Assembly (NCBI GenBank): GCA_047518105.1
Contig: JAKZRQ010000224.1
Coordinates: 1 to 6,792 of the forward strand
DNA length: 6,792 nucleotides
Direction: 5' to 3'
From: VXYL01 sp047518105
Lineage (GTDB): Bacteria; Pseudomonadota; Gammaproteobacteria; Pseudomonadales; Azotimanducaceae
Shown here one piece after another: positions 1 to 6,096 of this stretch. Position numbers and translations under genes: made by a program. Numbering within the stretch: the stretch's first letter is position 1; every line of letters begins with the position of its first letter. The notes beneath the pieces are model-generated. The model ran no database searches and was not told the origin of the DNA. It saw only the letters and a program-made list of their open reading frames with translations.

Positions 1-59
1 CGCCGGCGCGGCGCACGCGCCTGTGCTATTGCGGCGGGTGGAGCCTTCCTGGAGAGCGG

Positions 60-84
60 ACGCCCGTGCGACGGGCACGGGCGT
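60..84. repeat. Perfect 10-bp inverted repeat downstream of the transposase gene
   Basis: Positions 60-69 (ACGCCCGTGC) pair perfectly with 75-84 (GCACGGGCGT) around a 5-base loop. The hairpin begins 18 bases past the stop codon of the minus-strand transposase. No T-run follows it in the direction of transcription, so a classic intrinsic terminator is not supported. It could be an mRNA 3'-end stabiliser, a Rho-type pause site, or a structured end recognised by the HUH transposase, as subterminal hairpins are in the IS200/IS605 family. The structure is seen directly; its role is inferred. Confidence 0.6.
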
Positions 85-102
85 GGGCCGGTGGGCGCAC
101 GT

Positions 103-1008
103 TCAGGCGAACGCGCGTACCCACCGGGGCAGGGTGGTGGCGGGAGTGCGCTGGCGACAGGAGACCACCAGGTCGAGCCACGACTTCGGATCGCCGAGCC
201 GCGCTGGCGGTGCGCGGCCTCGCGGGGCCGGCGTGTCGTGCAGGCGTCCGGCGGTCCACTCGACGTGGGCGACGTACTCGCGCAGCGTCATCTCAAGCCT
301 TGGTGCCGGCGGCGGCGCGCTGACGACCTTGCCGGCCTCGACCACGAGCGGCGCCATGGGTTCGTCGAGGAGTTCGGGGTCCTCTTCGGCCTCCTCCAGC
401 CGGCGCTGCAGCGAAGTGTGTTCGTCCGCGTCGAGTTCGTCCGCCATGCCGGCGCGGATGGGATTGAGGTCGTCGTAAGCCATGGCGGCCCACATCGAAC
501 GTTCGCCGGGCAGGTCCTTGGAGCGGAAGCGGCCCTGCCAGAAGCGGCCGGTGCAGTCGTCCTCGAGGTTGGCGCGGCGCGCTATGGGCTCGTTGAGGCA
601 GCGCATGTACCAGGACAGGTCGCCGAGGCGATCGCGCAGCACGGCGAGTCGATCGGGGTCGTCGAGCAGGGCGGCGACCTCGTTGTCGAGGTTGTCGGGG
701 TCCTTGGGCGGGTATACGGTCAGCCAGCGCCGGGCGACGTCCTCGTCGGCGAGGTCGAAGCGTTCCTTCGGACGGTAGTCGGCCGTGATGTGGTAGTGGT
801 TGGACATGACGGCATAGGTCTGGACGTGGACGGTAAACACCCGGGAGAGGAAGAGTAGGCGTTTCTCGATCCAGGCGCGGCGGTGGGAAAAGTCGAGCCC
901 GGTGACGGGGTCGGTGCCGCAGAGCATGGCGCGGCGGACGCAGCGGGAGCCGAGGTGGTAGACCCCGCCGTTCTCTCGGTCGACAATTTCGGATCTTGGT
1001 CGCGTCAT
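103..1008 (-). CDS. REP-associated (RAYT/IS200-like) Y1 HUH transposase
   Basis: This 301-residue protein is a single-strand DNA transposase of the Y1/HUH class, the group that includes IS200/IS605 TnpA and the REP-associated tyrosine transposases. The metal-binding HUH motif is HYH at residues 71-73, in the typical context AVMSNHYHI. The likely nucleophile is Tyr134 in LSWYMRCLNE; its spacing to Asn139 matches the RAYT pattern of Tyr followed five residues later by Asn. Next come the family signatures GRFWQGRF (154-161) and DLNPIRAG (180-187). The roughly 110-residue tail is rich in Glu, Asp and Pro and is not recognised. The ATG at 1008 is chosen because family similarity begins there. The frame stays open to 1230, but that extension only translates the repeats at 1162-1237. 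No clear Shine-Dalgarno site is visible. Two repeat cores just upstream and many more at 5450-6510 make those repeats the probable substrate or relics of its activity. The family call is firm; the link to the repeats is inferred. Confidence 0.88.
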   Translation of the reverse strand: MTRPRSEIVDRENGGVYHLGSRCVRRAMLCGTDPVTGLDFSHRRAWIEKRLLFLSRVFTVHVQTYAVMSNHYHITADYRPKERFDLADEDVARRWLTVYPPKDPDNLDNEVAALLDDPDRLAVLRDRLGDLSWYMRCLNEPIARRANLEDDCTGRFWQGRFRSKDLPGERSMWAAMAYDDLNPIRAGMADELDADEHTSLQRRLEEAEEDPELLDEPMAPLVVEAGKVVSAPPPAPRLEMTLREYVAHVEWTAGRLHDTPAPRGRAPPARLGDPKSWLDLVVSCRQRTPATTLPRWVRAFA

Positions 1009-1158
1009 GGGCCAATTGTCTGAAAGTCTGAGCGCGACCAGTAGCGGCAAATGACCACAGCCCGTGTAAGTCGTTGGCCCGATCTGGCAGGTCAGATCCG
1101 TCCAAAGGCGGTCGCGGACGATACCGGTCCGGTGGGATCGCCTGGTTGGTCCCAACGC

Positions 1159-1181
1159 GGGGGTGGGAACGCGGGGGTGGG
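1159..1181 (+). other. Canonical G-quadruplex motif
   Basis: The plus strand carries four G-runs: GGGGG (1159-1163), GGG (1165-1167), GGGGG (1173-1177) and GGG (1179-1181), separated by loops of 1, 5 and 1 bases. This fits the standard G3+N1-7 pattern with very short loops. It lies about 150 bases upstream of the transposase start, on the strand that is the template for that gene. The second duplicated copy at 1203-1222 has only two full G-runs of this kind plus GG tracts. The motif is seen directly; folding in the cell is not shown. Confidence 0.5.
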
Positions 1182-1237
1182 TGTCCCAATCCCTCTCGCG
1201 GTGGTGGGAACGCGGGGGTGGGTGTCCCAATCCCTCT
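1162..1237 (-). repeat. 35-bp direct duplication carrying two inverted copies of the 13-bp core
   Basis: Positions 1162-1196 and 1203-1237 are identical over 35 bases, a 41-base period. Each contains GGGTGGGTGTCCC on the plus strand (1175-1187 and 1216-1228), the reverse complement of the GGGACACCCACCC core found at 5450-6510. Read on the minus strand, the cores therefore point the same way as the transposase gene that starts at 1008. A decayed third unit may lie at about 1144-1160, where the minus strand reads CGCGTTGGGACC. The repeats fill the gap between the ATPase stop (1283) and the transposase start, so they could serve as mobile-element ends, a transposase binding site or regulatory DNA. 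Confidence 0.85.
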
Positions 1238-1282
1238 AGAACACGGAGGACAGTGGGCCGGGGGCGCGGGCGCGGTGGTAGT

Positions 1283-2539
1283 TCAGACTTCCCACAGCAC
1301 CTTGATCGGCATGGCGAACATGTCGGAAGCCGTTTGTTGAATCCGCTCCCCGTCGTGCAGGACGATTCCGCAAACGAACTCGTCGCCCGCGATCTGTCTT
1401 AGGCGAGCCAACCCCTTGAAATCGTCCGGGCGGACGGTCGCGCTCGCCTTGACTTCGATTCCGACGATCCTGCCCGGTGATCGCTCCAGGACCAGATCCA
1501 CTTCCACTTGATCCTTGTTGCGAAAGTGACTGATCGTGGTTACCTCGTCCGCGACCACCGCAGCCTTGACGATTTCACCATGGACGAAGCATTCGAGAAG
1601 GGGACCGGCCTCCTGTCTATTCCTCAGGATGGTTGCGGCATCCACCCGTCGTAGCGCGGCGAGCATGCCCGAGTCCACAAAGTGCAGCTTGGGGGCCTTG
1701 ACGAGTCGTTTATGTTCGTTGCGATGCCAAGCGCTTACGCGTTGGACCAGGAACATGTGCTCAAGCAGTGTCAGCCAGCGATCAACGGTCTTGCCGTCAA
1801 CGCCCAACTGCGATCCGAGAGTCGACAGGTTGAGCAGTTGGCCCGCGCGTGCGGCGGCGTGATCGACCAGTCGGGGCAAGGCGTCGAGCTTCTCGACCGT
1901 GGCGATTTCTGATACGTCGCGTTGGACGAGCGCACGGGCGTAGGCAAGCAGCCAGCGCCGCCGCCGCATTGGATCGTTGCGCGAGAGGGCTTCGGGAAAT
2001 CCGCCGGAGACGATGCGCTCGATCAAATCGTCCGTCGGCCCTGTCACCTCGAGGTTGGGGAGGTCTCCGGCGAAAGCCCGGTTCAAAAAGCCCGGAATAC
2101 CGGAGCCGGCGACTTCCGCTTGCGAAAAGGGCAGAAGCTCGACCGTCTCGACCCGACCTGCGAGCGAGTCGGGAGAAATGGAACTCTTGAAGAGATCGAC
2201 CGAGCCCGTTATCAGGTAGCGCCCGGGTTGCGGAACTTCGTCGACGGCTCGCTTTAGCGCGAGTATGAGGCCTGGTGCGCGCTGCACTTCGTCGATGACC
2301 GCGGCGCGGCGGTTGCGCATGAATCCCACGGGGTCGGCTTGTGCGAATCTTCTAAACTGATCGTCATCCAGCGTCACGTAGGGACGGTCGTCGTTGGCGA
2401 GCCGGCGAGCCAGCGTCGTCTTTCCAGACTGGCGCGGTCCGATGATCGCGACAATTCGCGTATCGGCAAGCGCGGCGCGTACACGTGCCTCGGCATGCCG
2501 TGGCACGTACTGGCCTAGACTCGGCGTCAGATTCGGCAT
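1283..2539 (-). CDS. AAA_14/DUF4143 ATPase with a C-terminal nuclease-like domain
   Basis: This 418-residue protein matches the family of prokaryotic ATPases with an N-terminal AAA_14 domain and a C-terminal DUF4143 domain, close to the usual length. Walker A is GPRQSGKT at residues 34-41, Walker B is AAVIDEVQ at 79-86, and a sensor-like TGS lies at 111-113. DUF4143 spans roughly residues 200-365. Within it VEVDLVLE (345-352) and GIEVKAS (360-366) give the spaced Asp...Glu-x-Lys pattern of a PD-(D/E)XK nuclease fold. The cellular role of the family is poorly known; the proteins are common in accessory regions. The ATG at 2539 starts directly before recognisable sequence. The frame extends to 2680 but that part translates upstream repeats. 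The start codon lies inside the last of three 22-bp tandem units, and no good ribosome binding site is present, which suggests autoregulation or leaderless translation. It is the second gene in a minus-strand row, 222 bases after the serine hydrolase. Confidence 0.9.
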   Translation of the reverse strand: MPNLTPSLGQYVPRHAEARVRAALADTRIVAIIGPRQSGKTTLARRLANDDRPYVTLDDDQFRRFAQADPVGFMRNRRAAVIDEVQRAPGLILALKRAVDEVPQPGRYLITGSVDLFKSSISPDSLAGRVETVELLPFSQAEVAGSGIPGFLNRAFAGDLPNLEVTGPTDDLIERIVSGGFPEALSRNDPMRRRRWLLAYARALVQRDVSEIATVEKLDALPRLVDHAAARAGQLLNLSTLGSQLGVDGKTVDRWLTLLEHMFLVQRVSAWHRNEHKRLVKAPKLHFVDSGMLAALRRVDAATILRNRQEAGPLLECFVHGEIVKAAVVADEVTTISHFRNKDQVEVDLVLERSPGRIVGIEVKASATVRPDDFKGLARLRQIAGDEFVCGIVLHDGERIQQTASDMFAMPIKVLWEV

Positions 2540-2598
2540 GAAGTTTCGTCCAATACGGAATGTAGTTGCGTCCAATACGGAATATACTACCGTCCAAT
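2533..2598 (-). promoter_or_regulatory. Three adjacent 22-bp tandem units spanning the ATPase start codon
   Basis: Three units lie end to end at 2577-2598, 2555-2576 and 2533-2554, in minus-strand order. Each begins ATTGGACG and most end ATTCCGT, with a variable centre. Adjacent units match at 18 of 22 positions. The unit nearest the gene contains the ATG at 2539, so binding there would block translation or transcription start. The 22-bp period is about two helical turns, putting all units on the same face of the DNA, as in operators and iterons. No similar unit was noticed elsewhere in the window. Autoregulation by the ATPase is an inference. Confidence 0.6.
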
Positions 2599-2730
2599 CA
2601 GGCATGCAAGATGACAGGAGCGCTCCGCTCGGGGAGGCGAACTGAAGAACGCGACCTTCGCGCCGTACGCGGGCGCCCACAGTTCGACGAACGGTCGGAT
2701 CGCGAGGTCGTCATGGCTCTCGCCGGTCAT
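2587..2730 (-). pseudogene. Possible 47-residue ORF or gene remnant between hydrolase and ATPase
   Basis: A short frame opens at an ATG at 2730 with a weak AAAGAG five bases upstream, 31 bases after the hydrolase stop. It encodes 47 residues starting MTGESHDDLAIRPFVELW. This start faintly resembles the N-termini of SnoaL/NTF2-like proteins (acidic patch, then an LAIR-type helix with a conserved Trp), but the ORF ends long before such a domain would be complete and runs into the 22-bp repeats. It may be the remnant of a gene truncated when the ATPase locus was inserted, or a chance frame. The weak resemblance comes from memory of the family, not from a search. Confidence 0.25.
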
Positions 2731-2761
2731 GGTCGCTCTTTCGGACCGGCGCCTCGAGTCG

Positions 2762-3913
2762 TTACGTGCGGGATCCGTTCGATCGACTCGTCGTAGAACG
2801 CCGATTCGCGTTGCTGCTACGCGACGGCACCAACGCCGCGATGCGGGCAACCAGCGAGCGCATGTCCAAACGCCCGTCCCGGTTGGTCTGCACCGCGATG
2901 GTGGTACCCGATGACAGATCGTGGAGGACTTCGGTGCGGTATCCGGACCACATGCCGCCGTGGCCGAACGACTCGCCGCCATTGAACACGAACAAGCCAA
3001 ACCCGTAGTGGTCGCCGGGCGTCTCGGGGTTTCGCCAGCCGGAGTCCAGCATAAAGGCGAAGCTTTCGGGCTGGACGATGCGCCCCTCGGCGAGTGCCGC
3101 GTGGAACTGCACCAGCATCGTCGGATTGGTGGCGAGCCCGCCCCCGGTCCACTCGGAGCTGGGGTCGAACTTCATCCTGCCGTCCTTCTTCAGATTGCGC
3201 GCGCCGCGGCTGTACCCCGGGGCGATGTCGGGGAGGATCGACTGGTTCGCCGGGCGCACCTGATCCAAGTCTTGCGGGCGGAGGATGCGCTCCTCGAGCA
3301 GGTCGTAGTAGGCGCGGCCTGTTGCCGACTCGATCAGCCGCCCGAGCACCAGGTAACCGGAATCCGTGTACCGAAAGCCTTTTCCAACGGGGAACAGCGG
3401 CTCGCGGTCGAGTACGAATCCGATCAGTTCCTCCGGCTCGAACCGGATGCTGCCCCGTCGAATCGCGCGCCAAACGGACCCAATCCGGTAGCGCGTGGAG
3501 TCCGGGTAGTCCGCGATGCCGGCGCTGTGCGAGAGCAGATGGCGAATGCGTATCTCGTCGGCGTTCGGCAACCGGTCGTACCAGGCGGTGTCGCCAAGCC
3601 ACTTCGAGGCCGGGTCGTCGAGGGACAGCGTGCCGTCTTCCACGAGCAACATCGTCAGCGCCGCGACGAACGACTTGCCGGTGCTTCCGCCCGGCATGCC
3701 AACTGTGTCGTTGAGGGGGATGCCGGCCTCGACCTCGGCGAGCCCCACCGCCGCGCGGACGATTCGGCCGTCTGCCAGGCGCACTGCCGCGCGCAGTCCG
3801 GGCATGTCCATCTCCGCCCGAGCGTCTTCCAGTAGGGCGACAAGCGCCTGCTCGACCATGCCAGAAGCGCTACCGCACCACGCGACTGCGGCGATCACCA
3901 GCCACTTGTTCAT
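2762..3913 (-). CDS. Secreted beta-lactamase-family serine hydrolase (PF00144 type)
   Basis: This 383-residue protein belongs to the class C beta-lactamase / penicillin-binding-protein-like hydrolases, which include esterases and D-aminopeptidases. The N-terminus MNKWLVIAAVAWCGSASG is a signal peptide with cleavage likely near residues 16-18, so the enzyme should act in the periplasm or outside the cell. A lipobox is not convincing because Trp precedes Cys13. The active-site STGK is at residues 77-80 (Ser77 nucleophile, Lys80). The second motif is Y-T-D at 182-184, in RYTDSGYLVLG, and the third is HGG at 318-320, replacing the KTG of true lactamases. HLLSHSAGI (125-133) is a further family signature. 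The substrate cannot be told from sequence, and an esterase or peptidase is likelier than a true beta-lactamase. The last 20 or so residues are rich in Ser, Arg and Asn and unlike the family, suggesting a changed C-terminus. The gene diverges from the nucleotidyltransferase gene. Confidence 0.9.
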   Translation of the reverse strand: MNKWLVIAAVAWCGSASGMVEQALVALLEDARAEMDMPGLRAAVRLADGRIVRAAVGLAEVEAGIPLNDTVGMPGGSTGKSFVAALTMLLVEDGTLSLDDPASKWLGDTAWYDRLPNADEIRIRHLLSHSAGIADYPDSTRYRIGSVWRAIRRGSIRFEPEELIGFVLDREPLFPVGKGFRYTDSGYLVLGRLIESATGRAYYDLLEERILRPQDLDQVRPANQSILPDIAPGYSRGARNLKKDGRMKFDPSSEWTGGGLATNPTMLVQFHAALAEGRIVQPESFAFMLDSGWRNPETPGDHYGFGLFVFNGGESFGHGGMWSGYRTEVLHDLSSGTTIAVQTNRDGRLDMRSLVARIAALVPSRSSNANRRSTTSRSNGSRT

Positions 3914-4175
3914 GCCTATGATCCGGATTTGCGCGCATCACCTTGGGACATCGACTTTGGTCGTTGCCACATGCCCGCGCCAAAGTGCGCAAGCTAGCCA
4001 GAGTTGTCGAACAGCCTCGAACTTGCAACCGGATCGTGCAAAGCGCAGGGACGCGGTCCTGAAGAGTGCTCCATGGAGACACCTCGGCGTCAGTCGATCA
4101 GCCCGGCGTCGTCGTCCAAGGATGCCGAAGATCGCTGTGATACTGTCTCCACAACCACGATCCACCCAACGCCAC
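3914..4175. other. Divergent intergenic region
   Basis: This 262-base gap separates the minus-strand hydrolase from the plus-strand nucleotidyltransferase and must hold both promoters if both genes are expressed from here. No convincing -35/-10 pair, operator or AbiEi-like reading frame could be recognised. Short frames on both strands have composition typical of chance ORFs. In-frame ATG codons at 4122 and 4230 are alternative starts for the downstream gene. Confidence 0.4.
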
Positions 4176-4847
4176 ATGCCCACGCGCGCCCGTGAGACAA
4201 GCCAGTCGCTCCCAATCCACGACGCCTTCATGGATGCCGACATGCGCGCCCTTTGGCTCAAGATGCGCCCCTTGCCCGGTCAACTCAGGCTCTATGGTGG
4301 TACCGCTCTTGCGCTATACCTCAACCATAGAGAGTCGGTGGATTTCGATTTCTTCACGCCGGCACCCGACGTCCGTCAAGCGACGATCTCGGCGTTGCCT
4401 TGGCTTTCGGAAGCTACTTTGAGCGGTGGCGAAGGCGTCGTGGAAGCGATTTGGCCCGGCATCCACCGAACCGTGACGGTCACCTTCCTTGAAGTGACAA
4501 CTCTCGTCCCGCCGGCCGTCGAACCGCCGCGCCTAGCGCCAAACGGCATCGCGGTAGAGTCGCCCTTCGACCTCGTGCGCGCAAAGCTCGAAGCGGTCTG
4601 CAACCGCGGCGCCGCCAATGACTACACGGACATCGCGGCCGCGTTCCGCGCATGGCCGGAACTGGCGGCGAACGCGCTTGCCACGATACCGGGTCGAACG
4701 GAACACGAGATCGCGGTGGCGCTGGCGAACCCGCCGCTCGACGAGTTTGCCGCCATTGATGATTCGACCATGTCCGCGATCCGCAGTCATGGGGCGTTTC
4801 GACAACATGGCCAGCAACGGTCGCATGACCGAGGCCGGCAAACATGA
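4176..4847 (+). CDS. AbiEii/AbiGii-type (DUF1814) nucleotidyltransferase, putative toxin
   Basis: This 223-residue protein carries the polymerase-beta-like nucleotidyltransferase signature of the AbiEii/DUF1814 family, the toxin half of type IV toxin-antitoxin and abortive-infection systems. Motif I is YGGTALAL (residues 40-47). It is followed by HRESVDFDFF (51-60), in which Asp56 and Asp58 are the metal-binding pair. A later block, SPFDLVRAKLEAV (129-141) with Lys137, then RGAANDYTDI with Asp149 and Asp152, matches the conserved Lys and Asp motifs of the family. Characterised relatives transfer nucleotides to RNA or protein targets; this target is unknown. The start is uncertain: 4122, 4176 and 4230 are all in frame and none has a good ribosome binding site; 4176 gives a typical N-terminus. 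The stop overlaps the next gene's ATG. No AbiEi-like antitoxin is seen upstream. The family call is strong and toxin activity is inferred. Confidence 0.85.
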   Translation: MPTRARETSQSLPIHDAFMDADMRALWLKMRPLPGQLRLYGGTALALYLNHRESVDFDFFTPAPDVRQATISALPWLSEATLSGGEGVVEAIWPGIHRTVTVTFLEVTTLVPPAVEPPRLAPNGIAVESPFDLVRAKLEAVCNRGAANDYTDIAAAFRAWPELAANALATIPGRTEHEIAVALANPPLDEFAAIDDSTMSAIRSHGAFRQHGQQRSHDRGRQT

Positions 4848-5392
4848 CGACAACGCTGACGCCAGTATTCGGCGACCGAACTCGAGAAGGCTCCGCCGCA
4901 TTCACCATGCGCCACCCACCGAAGGAACTCGCCCAAACGTTGGGATACGACCCGCGACCCGCAGTACGGACTTTTCGCGGGAACTGGCTCCCGCCCTGCT
5001 ACTACCCGTTGCCAATGACGGAAGTCAGCGCTCGAATCGCGTTGCGTGTCTGGTGGAACGGACCGGCATGGACCATTCTCCGGAATTCTTCCTTTTTCCT
5101 CTGGCGGGTATGGGACTACGGTGCACCCGAGCACATGGACTACGCACTGGGCGAACTTCCCAGGGAGCCATGGCTGCGCGCCATCGACGACGCGGTCCCG
5201 GGCGAGGTGTCCCGCGGTGCCACGACGCTATGGGCGCTGCGATTCGACAAGATCGAGCCCCTGGAGTACATCGATTGGCCGGACGCGGCGCACCTTCGCG
5301 ACTATCGACCGATGGCGAAGCTGACCAAGGCACAGTTTCTCGATCGGGTGCGGTACTGCAACGCGCAATCCCAAGCCAGTCCGCACGCCTGA
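4844..5392 (+). CDS. Unrecognised tryptophan-rich protein coupled to the nucleotidyltransferase
   Basis: This 182-residue protein is not recognised. Its ATG lies within an ATGA overlap with the stop of the nucleotidyltransferase, with GAGG about nine bases upstream, so the two are very likely translated together. It has nine tryptophans, several clustered in VWWNGPAW and FLWRVW at about residues 69-89, and no signal peptide or clear membrane segment, so a soluble cytoplasmic protein is likely. The middle and C-terminal parts mix acidic and aromatic residues (ALRFDKIEPLEYIDW). The C-terminal section from MAKLTKAQF is basic and helical. Its position suggests a partner of the nucleotidyltransferase, perhaps an antitoxin of a different type from AbiEi, or a target adaptor. 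The function is unknown and the pairing is inferred from gene order alone. Confidence 0.7.
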   Translation: MTTTLTPVFGDRTREGSAAFTMRHPPKELAQTLGYDPRPAVRTFRGNWLPPCYYPLPMTEVSARIALRVWWNGPAWTILRNSSFFLWRVWDYGAPEHMDYALGELPREPWLRAIDDAVPGEVSRGATTLWALRFDKIEPLEYIDWPDAAHLRDYRPMAKLTKAQFLDRVRYCNAQSQASPHA

Positions 5393-5412
5393 CGCCGATA
5401 TGAGCGACGGTC

Positions 5413-5801
5413 GGACCCGAGCTCGGACCCGGGCTAGGGACCCGGGCTAGGGACACCCACCCAAGGGCCGCTGGCGAAGGGCCGCTGGGGACACGGGACC
5501 TGAGCTAGGACCTGAGCTAGGGACACCCACCCTGACGAGAGGATCCGGGCTAGGGACACCCACCCTGACCGAAGGGCCGCTTAGGGGGCCGCTTAGGGAC
5601 ACCCACCCTTGCCCCACCCATGCCACTACGGGACCTGGGCTAGGGACACCCACCCTGACGAGGGGCCCCTTTGGGGACACCCACCCTGACGACCCGAGAT
5701 GGGGACACCCACCCTGGCGCAGGGGGCCACTACGGAAGGGCCGCTAGGGACACCCACCCAAGGGCCGCTGGGGACACGCACCCTGACGGGTGCCGTCAGG
5801 G
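5413..5801 (+). repeat. Array of GGGACACCCACCC repeats (REP/BIME-like)
   Basis: Eight exact copies of the 13-bp core start at 5450, 5520, 5553, 5596, 5643, 5674, 5702 and 5747. A one-mismatch copy (GGGACACGCACCC) starts at 5771, and a truncated core lies at 5488-5494. All point the same way, at irregular spacing of 24 to 70 bases. The usual context is GGGCCGCTTA or GACCCGAGAT or ACCCGGGCTA before the core and TGACG after it. Each core can form a small AGGG/CCCT hairpin with a 7-base loop. Several left flanks are tandemly doubled: 5427-5452, 5463-5490, 5498-5521 and 5574-5597. The array starts 21 bases after the stop of the tryptophan-rich gene, filling its 3' region. It resembles REP/BIME clusters mobilised by RAYT transposases such as the one at 103-1008. 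Confidence 0.9.
5781..5801. repeat. Perfect 9-bp hairpin at the array end
   Basis: CCCTGACGG (5781-5789) pairs perfectly with CCGTCAGGG (5793-5801) across a 3-base GTG loop. The left arm is the right end of the repeat at 5771, so the right arm is an inverted partial copy, a tail-to-tail junction as in BIMEs. GGCC-GCTT-GGCC follows at 5801-5812. No T-run follows, so an intrinsic terminator is not supported, though the RNA hairpin could protect the upstream transcript. Confidence 0.65.
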
Positions 5802-6096
5802 GCCGCTTGGCCCGACTTCCGCAACTCAGCGGTAAAACGCTCGCAAATGGTTGATTTTTCGTTCACACGGGCGAAAGGTCGGCACTACAAGGCGACCCGA
5901 GATGGGACACCCATCCTTGCCACTTGTGCAGCGTCTCTATCGCCCCCGGATACGTGAGTTGTCATACCGCACTGTAATAGCGTGCTGATTGCAGAACCGG
6001 TCGTGTCAAAGGCATACGCTGTTGTCACCGTGGCGTTGGGTGGGACAATGTTGGGCATAACTATGGTGAGTTGTGACTTCGATTGAGGAGAACCGC
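5802..6096 (+). other. Gene-less stretch with a decayed core and a stop-interrupted frame
   Basis: This stretch has one diverged core (GGGACACCCATCC, 5904-5916) preceded by GACCCGAGAT, the same left flank as at 5691 and 6418. One plus-strand frame runs from an ATG at 5847 to a stop ending at 6086, eleven bases before the next gene, broken only by a TGA at 5955-5957. Its second part (VSKAYAVVTVALGGTMLGI) is hydrophobic. It may be a decayed small gene or a chance frame. No convincing promoter for the downstream membrane protein was identified. Confidence 0.35.

Noticed and set aside
91..858. 255-residue plus-strand ORF
   Set aside because: It is antisense to the transposase, whose HUH motif and family signatures are clear; long antisense frames are common in GC-rich DNA.
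1009..1230. N-terminal extension of the transposase
   Set aside because: The added residues are translated repeat DNA (GHPPPRS, WDTHPRVPTP) and not part of the family domain.
2540..2680. N-terminal extension of the ATPase
   Set aside because: It translates the 22-bp tandem units and is not family sequence.
2921..3835. 304-residue plus-strand ORF
   Set aside because: It is the antisense shadow of the serine hydrolase, which has a signal peptide and all active-site motifs.
3516..4175. Long N-terminal extension of the nucleotidyltransferase frame
   Set aside because: It overlaps the hydrolase on the other strand, has no family similarity, and the domain starts only after 4176.
5447..5680. 77-residue minus-strand ORF rich in VGVPSPGP
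   Set aside because: It simply translates the core repeats; the same peptide pattern appears in other frames over repeat DNA (e.g. 6466-6696 minus).
5413..5801. CRISPR array
   Set aside because: The shared core is only 13 bp, the intervals range irregularly from 24 to 70 bases, the intervening DNA is itself repeated, and no cas gene is present.
5959..5978. Promoter TTGTCA / TGTAAT upstream of the membrane protein
   Set aside because: The spacer would be only 8 bases, too short for a sigma-70-type promoter.
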